Shown here piece after piece: positions 18,206 through 27,553 of a DNA stretch of 54,893 nucleotides. Position numbers and translations under genes: made by a program. Origin of the DNA: Methylobacter sp. (GTDB taxonomy: Bacteria > Pseudomonadota > Gammaproteobacteria > Methylococcales > Methylomonadaceae); assembly GCF_030680395.1 (NCBI RefSeq), contig NZ_JAUXVR010000038.1, forward strand, positions 1 to 54,893, in the 5' to 3' direction. Position 1 is the first letter of the stretch, and each line of letters starts with the position of its first letter. The notes below the pieces were generated by a model that saw only the letters and a list, made by a program, of their open reading frames with translations, was not told the origin of the DNA and did not search any database.

Positions 18206-18787
18206 ATGACTGAAGGGTTGTTTATATTAACTACTATTTTTGTTGCCTACGTTGTTTATGTGATTATCGGCGAACAAAAAGCAACTGCTAAATCCAAAAC
18301 GCCGACAGCAAAACCTGAAACACAGGCCGCCGCCGTGGAACAACCAAAGCCCCAAGTTGCCGTCGCAAAAGAAAAACCTGCCGCAATAATTCCACCGGCT
18401 GCGGCTAAAACCGTTGCACCCAAAGCTGCGGCAACCAAGGCAGCCGCGCCTAAACCGGCGGCTGCTAAACCGGTAGCAGCCAAACCAGCTGCGCCTAAGG
18501 TAGCGGCTAAACCAACAGCCGCCAAGGCAACTACAACCAAACCGGCAGCCGCTAAAAAAACCGCTGTTGTCGAAGCAAAGAGCGCCGGATTAAAGGATCC
18601 AAAAACCGGAGAAGTTACCACTGCTTACAGCAATTACCGATTCACCAAACGCTGGATAAAAGACGCCTTGGTTGCAGAAGGCTTGCTGGAAAAGGTCTAT
18701 ACCGCTAATGAGTTGAATGCCGAAACTGACACGAAAATAAAAGAAGCCATAGGAAAACTGGAAGCCATGGATAAATATAAGGCATAA
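18206..18787 (+). CDS. membrane-anchored Lys/Ala/Pro-rich protein
   Basis: Not assigned to a named family. Seen: residues 4-21 form a single hydrophobic helix (LFILTTIFVAYVVYVIIG). Residues 27 to about 120 are a low-complexity run of Ala, Lys, Pro and Thr with repeats such as KPAAAKPVAAKPAAPK, like histone-H1 tails or AlgP. A C-terminal region of about 65 residues (DPKTGEVTTAYSNYRFTKRW, then two predicted helices) has normal composition and is probably the functional domain. The strong RBS AGAGGTGGAGAG lies before the ATG and a hairpin terminator follows. The linker could reach across the cytoplasm to nucleic acid or through the cell wall, depending on topology, which is unresolved. Confidence 0.7.
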   Translation: MTEGLFILTTIFVAYVVYVIIGEQKATAKSKTPTAKPETQAAAVEQPKPQVAVAKEKPAAIIPPAAAKTVAPKAAATKAAAPKPAAAKPVAAKPAAPKVAAKPTAAKATTTKPAAAKKTAVVEAKSAGLKDPKTGEVTTAYSNYRFTKRWIKDALVAEGLLEKVYTANELNAETDTKIKEAIGKLEAMDKYKA

Positions 18788-18811
18788 GACCTGGGTCATT
18801 GAAAATGCAAA

Positions 18812-18837
18812 GGGAGGCCGGATGGCCTCCCTTTTTT
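18812..18837 (+). terminator. rho-independent terminator
   Basis: Arms GGGAGGCC (18812-18819) and GGCCTCCC (18824-18831) enclose a GGAT tetraloop and are followed by six T residues. It sits 25 bp after the stop of the Lys/Ala/Pro-rich gene and should end that transcript. Confidence 0.93.
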
Positions 18838-19046
18838 AATGCCCTTCAAAGCGTTATCATCTTAGCCGCTTCGTAACTCGCAGGATGGCAACTGCCTATC
18901 GGCAAACTTACCTTACGGTTATTTTTGATGGCGTTTATCTAACTTAATGACACCATGATGCGTTGCGTCACAAAGCGCAATGACTGGACCGCAGATTAAT
19001 TATGCGGGCAGTTTACTCGGCATGGACTGAGATAAAGCCCGAACAA

Positions 19047-19433
19047 CTACGCTACTACAACCGCGTTGAAATCAATCCAGGTAAAGTCTTCCTGGACATC
19101 CTGACCCAACTCTAAAATCGTATCGTCTTCTTCATCATGATGCCAGTTCAATAAAACACAATTTGGATGAGCTTTGGCATATTCGTTTAATAATTCAAAC
19201 ATGCTATAAAAAATTTTAGTGCTGACACTATTGAAATAAGTGAGCTGAAAATTAAATTCAATAGCATCGCCATTGAGCGCTTTTAAATGGTTTTGCAATT
19301 GCCGAAGAATAGGACGGAAAAATTCGACACCGTTTTCAGGATACGCTTCACCGGACATGCTCAGCGTATTGCTTGAAAACTTAAAGTTGATTTCAGGTGT
19401 GTCGGAAGTGGCTGGGATGTAGATGTCGGTCAT
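19047..19433 (-). CDS. siaC: SiaC-like regulatory phosphoprotein (DUF1987)
   Basis: A 128-residue protein of the DUF1987/SiaC family. In Pseudomonas aeruginosa unphosphorylated SiaC binds and activates the diguanylate cyclase SiaD; SiaB kinase and SiaA phosphatase set its state. Seen here: IPATSDTPEINFKFSSNTLSMSGEAYPEN at the start (written in part: PEINF and GEAYPEN are the signature) and LTYFNSVSTKIFYSMFELL at 64-82, which carries the Ser/Thr residues (68-72) where family phosphorylation occurs. It is the third gene of a leftward three-gene unit after the phosphatase and kinase genes. No SiaD follows, so its target must lie elsewhere or differ. Confidence 0.85.
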   Translation of the reverse strand: MTDIYIPATSDTPEINFKFSSNTLSMSGEAYPENGVEFFRPILRQLQNHLKALNGDAIEFNFQLTYFNSVSTKIFYSMFELLNEYAKAHPNCVLLNWHHDEEDDTILELGQDVQEDFTWIDFNAVVVA

Positions 19434-19442
19434 GATAGCTCC

Positions 19443-19997
19443 TTAGATAGTAGCTTTGAGATAAAAGCAAGACAGTTCATTTTCATATCCTATTGCATCT
19501 TGGATAGCGTATTGGATAGGTTCGACTGAATCTCTTGCCAGTGTTAAAAATCCAAGACCTGCACCTTTGCTGATCGTATCGTCGCTGTGCTGATCATTTT
19601 TTAATTGGGTGCGATAAGCTTGCCTGATTTCGTCGGCGCTCATTTCCAGAATCGGATCGATTTTGTCGCGTATGCGCATTTCATGCTGTTTTTGAATAAA
19701 ATTTGCACAGATAATAAAATATTTATCTTCTTTTTTGCCGACAATGATAGAGCCTTCCTTGGTGTCGTCAGAATCAAGCGTACCGGGTGAGTAATGCAGC
19801 GCATTTTGTATCATTTCGATAAAAGTGGAAAACACCTTGCGGGATCTGGCTCCCTTTTCATCCTGAATTTGCAGTTTTTGTTTTAAAGAGTCACTCATGG
19901 TTATGATGACATTCTGTGAAAGAATACCGCTGTAATAAAAAACAATCCCATTGGCATCAGCCTCTTCGCGGAAGACGGTAAACAGATCGATAAGCAT
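19443..19997 (-). CDS. siaB: SiaB-like protein kinase of a partner-switching module
   Basis: A 184-residue protein matching the SiaB family (DUF6272), GHKL-type kinases that phosphorylate SiaC. Visible ATP-site elements are FSTFIEMIQNALHYSPG near 62-78, an N-box-like helix with the Asn, and ISKGAGLGFLTLARDS near 145, a glycine-rich lid. The N-terminal FREEADANGIVFYYSGILSQNVI is typical of the group. The gene follows the phosphatase gene by 16 bp and precedes siaC by 9 bp. Opposed kinase and phosphatase genes beside their likely substrate gene fit a SiaABC-type switch. Confidence 0.82.
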   Translation of the reverse strand: MLIDLFTVFREEADANGIVFYYSGILSQNVIITMSDSLKQKLQIQDEKGARSRKVFSTFIEMIQNALHYSPGTLDSDDTKEGSIIVGKKEDKYFIICANFIQKQHEMRIRDKIDPILEMSADEIRQAYRTQLKNDQHSDDTISKGAGLGFLTLARDSVEPIQYAIQDAIGYENELSCFYLKATI

Positions 19998-20013
19998 AAA
20001 ATTTCCCGGTTAA

Positions 20014-21294
20014 TTAAAATCTGAATCCCATCAGGCAGACGTCGTCACGCCGTTTTTGTTTGCCCTGATAGTCATAATAGGCTTGCATGAAAATAGATTC
20101 CTGCTCCGGCATCGGTTTGAGGTAATTTTCATGGAGCAGCGTCGAAAAACGTTTTTTGCCGAAAGCGATTTTCTTTAATCCGCCAATTTGATCGATGATC
20201 CCGTCAGTGGTCAGATAAAGGCACATCCCTTTCGTTAACGGGAGTTGTTGATTGGTCCACTGATAATCCATCGGCGTGTCAATATAACCTACGCCTTTAC
20301 GATCGGGGTCCAGTAAAAGTACGTCAGATGATGCGTTGCCTATATAAAATAACGGGGTTTTGGCGCCGGCATAAGTGAGCGTACCGTTTTGCGTATTGAC
20401 CCAGCAGAAAGCCGTATCCATGCCGTCATCGGATTGTCCGCTCTGCGCTGAAGAAAACCTGTCTGCATCAACCTCGTCAGTGCCTGTCTCATTTATCTGA
20501 CCAAGCGCCATCTTGACCTTTTTATTCATTATCGCCAGCGCACCGGCAGGGTCGTGACGGTTATCTTCGACCAGAACGTGGTCGAGGAAGGAAGCCATGA
20601 TCAGTGTCATAAATGCGCCGGGAACGCCATGTCCGGTACAATCGATCAACGCAAGAAAGAAACCGTCATCGAATTTCTTGCAGAAATAATAATCGCCACC
20701 TACTTTGTCGCGCGGTTCCCAGTGCATGAAATAGTCCTGCAATACTGCGCTCATGTCTTCTCTTGACGAACGCATGAAGGATTTTTGGATGATACTTGCA
20801 TAATTAATGCTTTCTGTTACCAGCCGGTTTTTTTCCGCTTGTAAGAAAGAAACCACCCTGACCAAATCCTCGCCGTTACCAAGACCCAGATAATCGCCAT
20901 TTTCGTCGGTGATAATAAATCCGTCGTTAAGCGTTTTGCGGCCGGAACCCAGCACCTTAAAACTGAGCGTTTGAATGCTCATGTTTTGATCGACAATGAG
21001 AGGATCTTTGTCCATGAAGGCAATACAGCTTTTTCGGTCGAATAAATCATGGTGAAAGGGTTTGGCCATGCCTTCCATAAAAATATTACGACTAATCAAC
21101 CCGATCGGCTTGCCATTTTCTACCACAGCAATAGAAATCAGATCGCGATGCTCGTCCAGCAGCGCGGTCACTTCACTATTGGTTTGTTGCGGCGATACCG
21201 TAGAACAGACTTTTAGAAGACTGCCGGCAATATATTCTGCCTCGATTTCGGACAGTCCCGCTTTCGATTGATTTAATAAGGATTGATCAAACAT
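20014..21294 (-). CDS. PP2C/SpoIIE-type phosphatase with N-terminal CBS-like region
   Basis: Probable phosphatase of SiaC, acting in the cytosol. The ATG at 21294 has an AAAGGCA leader; the upstream extension starts with TTG and is less likely. Residues about 15-150 resemble a CBS-domain pair (LISIAVVENGKPIGLISRN, FIITDENGDYLGLGNGED). A short coiled linker follows, then the PP2C domain: RDKVGGDYYF near 197-204, LIDCTGHGVPGAFMTLI near 217-233, GMDTAF near 291, LTTDGIIDQIGG near 364 and a terminal RRDDVCLMGFRF. The metal-binding aspartates are all present. Pseudomonas SiaA instead has membrane and HAMP sensing domains, so the input here is likely a soluble ligand such as a nucleotide. Confidence 0.85.
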   Translation of the reverse strand: MFDQSLLNQSKAGLSEIEAEYIAGSLLKVCSTVSPQQTNSEVTALLDEHRDLISIAVVENGKPIGLISRNIFMEGMAKPFHHDLFDRKSCIAFMDKDPLIVDQNMSIQTLSFKVLGSGRKTLNDGFIITDENGDYLGLGNGEDLVRVVSFLQAEKNRLVTESINYASIIQKSFMRSSREDMSAVLQDYFMHWEPRDKVGGDYYFCKKFDDGFFLALIDCTGHGVPGAFMTLIMASFLDHVLVEDNRHDPAGALAIMNKKVKMALGQINETGTDEVDADRFSSAQSGQSDDGMDTAFCWVNTQNGTLTYAGAKTPLFYIGNASSDVLLLDPDRKGVGYIDTPMDYQWTNQQLPLTKGMCLYLTTDGIIDQIGGLKKIAFGKKRFSTLLHENYLKPMPEQESIFMQAYYDYQGKQKRRDDVCLMGFRF

Positions 21295-21585
21295 TGATTT
21301 GCCTTTGTGCTGGAAATTAGGCAACGATAAATTACTTTTATTACAGTATGATGAATCAGAACGTTGTTACAGCTATCCGATCAAACACCCGGTCATTATC
21401 ATTTCTTACTGATATTGAAAATCAATAGGTTGCGGAAACATGCAGTGCCTGTTTGCTGAGTAAACACGTCCGGTCAAGACCTGGTATTTCGACAAAAAAG
21501 AAAAAGTGTAAATGGAATACTTGCCAACGCACTTTCAGAGGGAGGCTTATCGGTGAGGTTTTGAGGTTTTTACATTGATCCGCTA

Positions 21586-22929
21586 TTAATTGTCCATCTT
21601 AAGCTGTTTCAATCGATAGCGTAACGATCTGAAAGACAGCCCCAGTTGCTTTGCGGTGGCTGTTTGGTTCCAATTATTGTCTTCCAGAGCAAGTGAGATG
21701 GCTTTTCTTTCAATGCTTTCCAGATGATCTTCCAATGATCCCAAGATTGGATCATATTCCGGCGATTTAGCCGTATTATGCGCATCTATCGGCAGGTTCA
21801 AATCATCACTCTCTATGCTGTTGCCGTCATACAGCGCAAGCGCTCTTTCCATGATATTTTCAAGCTCGCGCACATTGCCCGGAAAATGATACCGTTGCAA
21901 TGCCGTTAATGCGGATAGCGATAAGATCGGCCTATCCTGTTTGTTGGCGCCCGTCAGTTTGGCCAATATATGCCCGACAAGGATGGGTATATCGCCCGGC
22001 CGCTCTCGCAAGGGTGGAACATGAAGATCGATGACATTGATCCGGTAATATAAATCCTGCCTGAAGCTGCCGTCCCGAACCATGTCGTTGAGGTTTCGAT
22101 GGGTAGCGCTGAGCAAACGAATATCGACCGGAATTTCCTGCTGGTCACCGACCGGACGAATTTTCTTTTCCTGTATGGCGCGCAGTAGTTTGACTTGCAG
22201 GGACAGGGGCAAATCGGCAACTTCATCAAGAAATAAGGTGCCGCCTTCTGCGGCCTGGAATAAGCCCTTTTTGTCGCTGACGGCACCGGTAAAACTGCCT
22301 TTTTTATGACCGAAGAATTCACTTTCCATCAGGTCGTGCGGGATCGCACCGCAGTTAATCGCTACAAAAGCATGATCGCTACGGGAGCTTTGCTGATGAA
22401 TCAGCTTTGCAACCAGCTCCTTGCCTGAACCTGACTCGCCGCTGATATAGACCGGCGCCTGACTGCGCGCGAGTTTATCTATTTTTGCCCTGATCTCCTG
22501 CATGATTATCGATTCGCCCAGCAGCGTGTGCCGGGTTCGTCTTTCTTTGCCGGCGCTTGTATCGGAAAGCTTTAAAGCATTGTTAACCAGCAGCCTCAGC
22601 GCAGGTAAATCAACCGGTTTGGAAACAAAATCGAAGGCGCCTTTTTTCATCGCCAAAATTGCCGATTCCATGTTTCCGTGTGCGGTAATAACGGCAACCG
22701 GTATCGATGCGGACAGCGTTTGTATAAAATCAACCAGCTCCAGGCCGTTGCCATCCGGCAGTTTCATGTCGGTGAGGCAAAGATCGAAGGACTTTTGCTT
22801 CAATAACGCCTTGGCTTGAGTAATATTTTCGGCGCAGCAGCTCTGGATATTCATCCTGTTAAGGGTGATCTCCAACAGCTCACGGATGTCGGGTTCGTCA
22901 TCTACAATCAAGGCCAGTGGTTTATTCAT
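21586..22929 (-). CDS. pilR: sigma-54-dependent response regulator, PilR type
   Basis: An NtrC-family activator of 447 residues. The receiver domain (1-120) has the acidic pocket DDEP at 10-13 and phosphoacceptor Asp54 in CLTDMKLPDGNG. The AAA+ domain has Walker A GESGSGKE at 164-171 and the sigma-54 contact loop GSFTGA at 211-216. Next comes EGGTLFLDEVADLPL (Walker B). The C-terminal helix-turn-helix is Fis-like (NWNQTATAKQLGLSFRSLRYRLKQL). It is translationally coupled to the sensor gene by an ATGA overlap. PilR controls pilin gene expression in related bacteria; no pilin gene is in the window, so the target is inferred by family only. Confidence 0.88.
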   Translation of the reverse strand: MNKPLALIVDDEPDIRELLEITLNRMNIQSCCAENITQAKALLKQKSFDLCLTDMKLPDGNGLELVDFIQTLSASIPVAVITAHGNMESAILAMKKGAFDFVSKPVDLPALRLLVNNALKLSDTSAGKERRTRHTLLGESIIMQEIRAKIDKLARSQAPVYISGESGSGKELVAKLIHQQSSRSDHAFVAINCGAIPHDLMESEFFGHKKGSFTGAVSDKKGLFQAAEGGTLFLDEVADLPLSLQVKLLRAIQEKKIRPVGDQQEIPVDIRLLSATHRNLNDMVRDGSFRQDLYYRINVIDLHVPPLRERPGDIPILVGHILAKLTGANKQDRPILSLSALTALQRYHFPGNVRELENIMERALALYDGNSIESDDLNLPIDAHNTAKSPEYDPILGSLEDHLESIERKAISLALEDNNWNQTATAKQLGLSFRSLRYRLKQLKMDN

Positions 22930-24623
22930 AGTTCAATTAGGGTCTGTTCCGCATTCAGCAAGCAGAGCCGAAAACAGCTCCTATTATTGTCGGTTAAATA
23001 ATAGCTCAATTTTGCCTGATTTAACTCGGCTAATTCTCTTGAGATATAAAGCCCTAATCCCGTGCCGCTGGAAGAGGTGGTAAAAAAGGGCTCGAACAAG
23101 TGACTCTGGTGTTCGCTGCTGATGCCGAAACCGTTATCAATGACTTCTATGCAGGCGGCCTGCTGCAGGGCAAAAGCGCGTAAAATTATTGGCCCGGCCT
23201 CAGGCTTGCCGTATTTGAGTGCATTCCGGCACAGGTTGTCGGTAATCTGCCTTAAATGACCGGGATCTATAAACGCGCAGAGGGATTCGTCAGGGCACGA
23301 AAGCTTGAATACATCCATATTGACAGCATGTTCAAGCGTGAAATTTTTCAGGTAATTGTCCAGCCAGGGCTTTAGACGAATCTTTTCCCGCCTTGAATCG
23401 GTTCGTCTGGACAACTGTAAAATATCTTCAATGATATGGTTGACCCGGACTGAGTGGGTCTGGATGATTTCTGTCAGCCGCCGATCCTGGGCAGATAACA
23501 GCGGATTTTCCGACAGTAACTGGCCTGCGTGACTGATAGCGCCTAACGGGTTGCGTATTTCGTGGGCGATACTGGCGGTGAGCCGCCCCAACGATGCGAG
23601 CTTACTTTGCTGGACCTGCTGATTATAAAACGCAATATCCTCAAGAATAATCATGTAAAAAAACTCATGCCCGGTCGGCAGGAGCATGAACCGGCTATGA
23701 ATTTCGGACTGATTCGGCAGTTGCAACAATACAAGATTCTGTTCGGGATCAGCCAGCCAGGTTTGAAAAGCTTCAGCTAAATATGCCGAAATATCACCCA
23801 GCTTGACCGGCAGTGTCGATAAATTTGCCAGCCGCAATGCAGACTCATTGGCCATCTGAATGGCCTGCTGCTTGTTGGCGATAATAATGCCCGATTGCAA
23901 ATGCTGGATAATGTATTTGTTGAGATCTTCCAGTTTAATGATGGTTTGTTTTTGCTGATCGGCAAGCTGGAATATTTGTTCACTGCGTTTTGCAAGGATA
24001 TATGACAGTAACGCAATGGTAAAAAATGCGGCGCCGAGCATTCCTGCGTTGGCGTAAGAGGTTGAGTTAAAACTGTATCTGTAATTGGCCACAACTTGTT
24101 CGGTCAACACGGCCAAGCTGGCCATGGCGGCAAAAAGCATGGCGCAACGGCCACCGATCAATAATCCGCCTGCTGCGATGGATACGGCAAGCAAGGTACC
24201 CATGCCGCTGTTAATCCCCCCGGAGGCATGCATGATCAAGGTGAGAATGAGTATGTCCGTAAAAATCAGCAATTGCGCTTGCGTGGTGTAGCTTGTCAGT
24301 CGCCAAACTATGCAGATACCGGATATGATTGACAGTATCAAGTAGCTTTGGCTGCTGTAAACGAACAATCGGCTGTCGTAGGTACCCAGTAATGAAGAAT
24401 CCGTATAACTGTAGAACAAAGCGATAAACAGGCCGGCCAGGATAAGTCGATAACCTAAAAAAACTTTTAGCAGTATCCAGGCTTGTTGAGCGGGAATGCC
24501 GTAACCTTTAGAAAAAGGACAGGGAAAGATGGTCTCGTTGGTATTTGGCGGCATGTTTATTTTTAAAATGGCGTTTTGCGGGGACTTCGTTAAAATGCTC
24601 AATAAAGCCTTTAATCGTAGCAT
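22926..24623 (-). CDS. pilS: membrane sensor histidine kinase, PilS type
   Basis: Partner of the adjacent PilR-type regulator. Of 565 residues the first 65 or so are uncertain: an ATG at 24554 would give a 542-residue form, and neither start has a clear ribosome-binding site. About six transmembrane helices follow (ILLKVFLGYRLILAGLFIALFY onward, the PilS arrangement). Then come a PAS-like segment (LNKYIIQHLQSGIIIANKQQ), the HisKA box TASIAHEIRNPLGAISHAG with the phosphorylated His, the N box and the GTGLGLYISRELAEL G box. The gene diverges from sucC, with 67 bp between the outer starts. Confidence 0.88.
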   Translation of the reverse strand: MLRLKALLSILTKSPQNAILKINMPPNTNETIFPCPFSKGYGIPAQQAWILLKVFLGYRLILAGLFIALFYSYTDSSLLGTYDSRLFVYSSQSYLILSIISGICIVWRLTSYTTQAQLLIFTDILILTLIMHASGGINSGMGTLLAVSIAAGGLLIGGRCAMLFAAMASLAVLTEQVVANYRYSFNSTSYANAGMLGAAFFTIALLSYILAKRSEQIFQLADQQKQTIIKLEDLNKYIIQHLQSGIIIANKQQAIQMANESALRLANLSTLPVKLGDISAYLAEAFQTWLADPEQNLVLLQLPNQSEIHSRFMLLPTGHEFFYMIILEDIAFYNQQVQQSKLASLGRLTASIAHEIRNPLGAISHAGQLLSENPLLSAQDRRLTEIIQTHSVRVNHIIEDILQLSRRTDSRREKIRLKPWLDNYLKNFTLEHAVNMDVFKLSCPDESLCAFIDPGHLRQITDNLCRNALKYGKPEAGPIILRAFALQQAACIEVIDNGFGISSEHQSHLFEPFFTTSSSGTGLGLYISRELAELNQAKLSYYLTDNNRSCFRLCLLNAEQTLIEL

Positions 24624-24689
24624 TTAGTTGTCATCTGTGTATGAAAAATACCCCCGCCGGACTGTGCCGGTTAATCCAAGGAGTCATTA

Positions 24690-25856
24690 ATGAATATTCA
24701 TGAATATCAGGCTAAACAGTTGTTTTTGCATTACTCCATACCTGTGCCTGATGGAAAGCAGGCGACAACGCCGGAAAGCGCCGAGCAGGTTGCCAAAGAA
24801 CTGGGCGGCGACGGTTGGGTGGTTAAAGCCCAGGTTCATGCCGGTGGCCGAGGCAAAGTCGGCGGCGTAAAACTGGCCAAAACTCTGGCTGAAGTAGTTG
24901 AGTTTAGCCGGGAGATGCTCGGAAAACGACTGGTTACCAAACAGACCGGCGCGGAAGGCTTGCCGATTAATTCACTGCTGATAGAAAAAACTTACCCGAT
25001 CAAGCGCGAGTTATACCTGAGCGTTCTGGTTGACCGGGGCAGCGAGCGCATCATTTTTATCGCCTCGGCCGCGGGTGGCATGGACATAGAAACCGTCGCC
25101 CACGAAACGCCTGAACAGATTATCTCGGTGCCCGTGCATCCGGCTGCTGGGTTGCAAGGCTATCAATGCCGGAAGGTTGCCTACGCATTGGGACTCAAAG
25201 GAGCGCAGATCAAGGCCTTGGGAAAAATCATGCAAGGCTTGTACGACCTGTTTTTAGCCAAGGACGCCAGCCAGATTGAAATTAATCCCTTGATAGAAAC
25301 CGACAGCGGTGAGTTGATGGCGCTGGATGCCAAGATCAATTTCGACGATAACGCGGTAGAAGCCCATCCCGATATTTTAGCCATGAAAGACCCCGCTCAG
25401 GAAGATGAAAAAGAAAACAAGGCCGAGCAATTCGGGCTGAACTACATTACGCTGGAAGGCAACATCGGCTGCATGGTCAACGGCGCAGGACTGGCGATGG
25501 CGACGATGGATCTGGTTAAACTCAAAGGCGGGCTTCCGGCCAATTTTCTCGATGTCGGCGGCGGCACCAGTGTTGACAAGGTCTGCGAGGCGTTCAAGCT
25601 GATCCTGTCCGATCATAGCGTAAAGGCGGTACTGGTGAATATTTTCGGCGGCATCGTCCAGTGCGACATTATCGCGGCGGGCATTTTAGCCGCTGTCGAA
25701 CAGGTTCACGTTACCCTACCTGTAGTAGTGCGCCTGGAAGGCACCAATGCCGAACAGGGCCGGGCCTTGTTAAGCAACACCGGACTTAATCTTTATGCAG
25801 CGGATGATTTAGCACACGCGGCAGAACAAGTCGTAGCATTGGCGGAGGCCGCATGA
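24690..25856 (+). CDS. sucC: succinyl-CoA synthetase beta subunit
   Basis: ATP-grasp subunit forming succinate and a nucleoside triphosphate from succinyl-CoA in the TCA cycle. The 388-residue protein begins [20 protein letters not shown] and has [17 protein letters not shown] in the ATP-grasp domain. The C-terminal domain has [18 protein letters not shown] and [18 protein letters not shown] strong AAGGAG lies 7 nt before the ATG. Its stop overlaps the sucD start (ATGA), as expected for equimolar subunits. A malate thiokinase (MtkA) role is possible in serine-cycle methylotrophs, but no serine-cycle genes are nearby. Confidence 0.94.
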   Translation: MNIHEYQAKQLFLHYSIPVPDGKQATTPESAEQVAKELGGDGWVVKAQVHAGGRGKVGGVKLAKTLAEVVEFSREMLGKRLVTKQTGAEGLPINSLLIEKTYPIKRELYLSVLVDRGSERIIFIASAAGGMDIETVAHETPEQIISVPVHPAAGLQGYQCRKVAYALGLKGAQIKALGKIMQGLYDLFLAKDASQIEINPLIETDSGELMALDAKINFDDNAVEAHPDILAMKDPAQEDEKENKAEQFGLNYITLEGNIGCMVNGAGLAMATMDLVKLKGGLPANFLDVGGGTSVDKVCEAFKLILSDHSVKAVLVNIFGGIVQCDIIAAGILAAVEQVHVTLPVVVRLEGTNAEQGRALLSNTGLNLYAADDLAHAAEQVVALAEAA

Positions 25857-26719
25857 GCATTTTAATCGACAAAGACACCAAAGTAATTTGCCAGGGCTTT
25901 ACCGGCAAACAAGGCACTTTTCATTCCCAGCAAGCGCTGGATTACGGCACCTTATTAGTCGGCGGCGTCACCCCGGAACGCGGCGGCGAAACTCATTTGG
26001 GTTTGCCGGTGTTCAACACCGTACAGGATGCCGTCAGCGGCACCGGAGCGACCGCCAGCGTCATTTACGTGCCGCCTTTTTATGCAGCTGACGCCATTCT
26101 GGAAGCGGTCGATGCCGGAATTAAACTGATCGTCTGCATCACCGAAGGCATCCCGATATTGCAAATGCTGCGCGTTAAGGCGGCGATGGCCGGTACCGGC
26201 GCATTGCTAATCGGGCCGAACTGCCCCGGCGTGATCACCCCCGGCGCATGCAAAATCGGCATCATGCCCGGCCATATTCACCTGCCCGGATCTATCGGCA
26301 TCGTGTCGCGCTCCGGCACCTTGACCTATGAATCGGTGCATCAAACCACCGCGCAAGGCTTGGGGCAAAGCACCTGCGTCGGTATCGGCGGCGACCCGAT
26401 ACACGGCATGAACTTCGTCGATGTCCTAAGTCGTTTTCAAGCCGACGAGCAAACCAAAGGCATCGTGATGGTCGGTGAAATCGGCGGCGGCGAAGAAGAA
26501 GATGCCGCCGAATATATTAAAGCGCACGTCACCAAACCCGTGGTTGCTTATATCGCAGGACAAACCGCGCCTCCCGGAAAGCGCATGGGGCATGCCGGTG
26601 CGATAGTCACCGGCGGCAAAGGCACTGCTGAAGGTAAAGTCGCCGCGCTTAAAGCGGCGGGGATTGAAGTGGTGAGCTCACCTACGGATATTGGCGTGGC
26701 GATGAAGGGGTGTTTGTAG
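25853..26719 (+). CDS. sucD: succinyl-CoA synthetase alpha subunit
   Basis: The CoA-binding, histidine-phosphorylated subunit paired with SucC. In 288 residues: [19 protein letters not shown] (CoA-binding Rossmann domain), [38 protein letters not shown] and [14 protein letters not shown]. The phospho-His loop is [20 protein letters not shown] near residue 245, full and intact. It overlaps sucC by 4 bp. A short perfect hairpin directly follows the stop and may mark the transcript end. Confidence 0.95.
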   Translation: MSILIDKDTKVICQGFTGKQGTFHSQQALDYGTLLVGGVTPERGGETHLGLPVFNTVQDAVSGTGATASVIYVPPFYAADAILEAVDAGIKLIVCITEGIPILQMLRVKAAMAGTGALLIGPNCPGVITPGACKIGIMPGHIHLPGSIGIVSRSGTLTYESVHQTTAQGLGQSTCVGIGGDPIHGMNFVDVLSRFQADEQTKGIVMVGEIGGGEEEDAAEYIKAHVTKPVVAYIAGQTAPPGKRMGHAGAIVTGGKGTAEGKVAALKAAGIEVVSSPTDIGVAMKGCL

Positions 26720-26739
26720 AGACGCGATTTATCGCGTCT
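26720..26739 (+). terminator. hairpin directly after sucD
   Basis: AGACGCGAT (26720-26728) and ATCGCGTCT (26731-26739) are perfect arms with only TT between them, starting one base after the sucD stop. There is no long T tract, so it could be a weak terminator, a 3' stabilising stem or a dispersed repeat. Confidence 0.5.
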
Positions 26740-26784
26740 TAATCCAGCATAACTCGACCTTTCTACCTTCATCATCAAAATAGA

Positions 26785-27489
26785 ATGAAAATAGTTACAT
26801 GGAATTGTAATGGTGCATTACGCAAAAAATATCAGGTATTAACGGAATTCGATGCGGATTTATTAATTATTCAAGAATGCGAAGATCCTGATAGGTCAAC
26901 GCCCGAATATAAAAAATGGGCGGATAACTTTTTATGGATTGGGGAAAATAAAAATAAAGGCATAGGTATTTTCTCAAGGAAGGCAATTAGCATTAAGGCA
27001 CTGAATTGGAATCCTGAAGGACTTCAATCTTTTTTACCTTGCATTGTAAATGACTCGTTTATTTTAGTAGCGGTTTGGACTAAGCAAGCCAATTCCCCAA
27101 CGTTTAAATATATCGGTCAGTTATGGAAGTATCTACAGTTACACAAAGAAAAATTTGTCGGTAATGATGTCTTGCTATGCGGCGATTTTAATAGCAACAG
27201 CATTTGGGATGTTTGGGATAGATGGTGGAACCATGCTGATGTCGTAAATGAACTGGAAGGCCACAATATAAAGAGCATTTACCATACTCTGTTAGAAGAA
27301 GATCAAGGCAAGGAAACTCAGCCAACGTTTTTTCTTCATAGAAGAAAAGAAAAACCGTATCACATTGACTATGCTTTTGTTTCAAAACACCTGATTAATC
27401 ATGAAGATAGTTTTTTTATTGGTGAGCCTGAAAACTGGCTTGAATATAGCGATCATATGCCAATAGTCTTTGGAGTAAATGTTTCTTAG
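26785..27489 (+). CDS. endonuclease/exonuclease/phosphatase-family protein
   Basis: A 234-residue member of the EEP superfamily (DNase I / exonuclease III fold), Mg-dependent phosphoesterases. Seen motifs are MKIVTWNCNGALRKKY at the start (Asn metal site), LLIIQECEDPD near residue 28 (catalytic Glu), LLCGDFNSNSIWD near 132 (Asp/Asn pair), HIDYAFVSKHLI near 195 (Asp) and YSDHMPIVFGV at the end (Asp-His). All catalytic positions are present. The substrate, DNA, RNA or a small phosphoester, is open. The gene is clearly AT-richer than sucCD and nadE on either side, suggesting it was acquired. The ATG at 26785 has no strong ribosome-binding site. Confidence 0.85.
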   Translation: MKIVTWNCNGALRKKYQVLTEFDADLLIIQECEDPDRSTPEYKKWADNFLWIGENKNKGIGIFSRKAISIKALNWNPEGLQSFLPCIVNDSFILVAVWTKQANSPTFKYIGQLWKYLQLHKEKFVGNDVLLCGDFNSNSIWDVWDRWWNHADVVNELEGHNIKSIYHTLLEEDQGKETQPTFFLHRRKEKPYHIDYAFVSKHLINHEDSFFIGEPENWLEYSDHMPIVFGVNVS

Positions 27490-27553
27490 CCCATAAAGAC
27501 AATTCCCTGCAAGGCAATGATTTAATGAGCTTAATACCAACAGGAGAACCATC

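Noticed and set aside
18256-18621. Antisense 121-codon Ala/Gly-rich frame
   Set aside because: A by-product of the GC-rich Lys/Ala repeats of the gene on the plus strand.
24690-26719. Malate thiokinase (mtkAB) instead of sucCD
   Set aside because: Considered because the host may be a methylotroph, but SucCD signatures fit and no serine-cycle genes are adjacent; not separable by motif alone.
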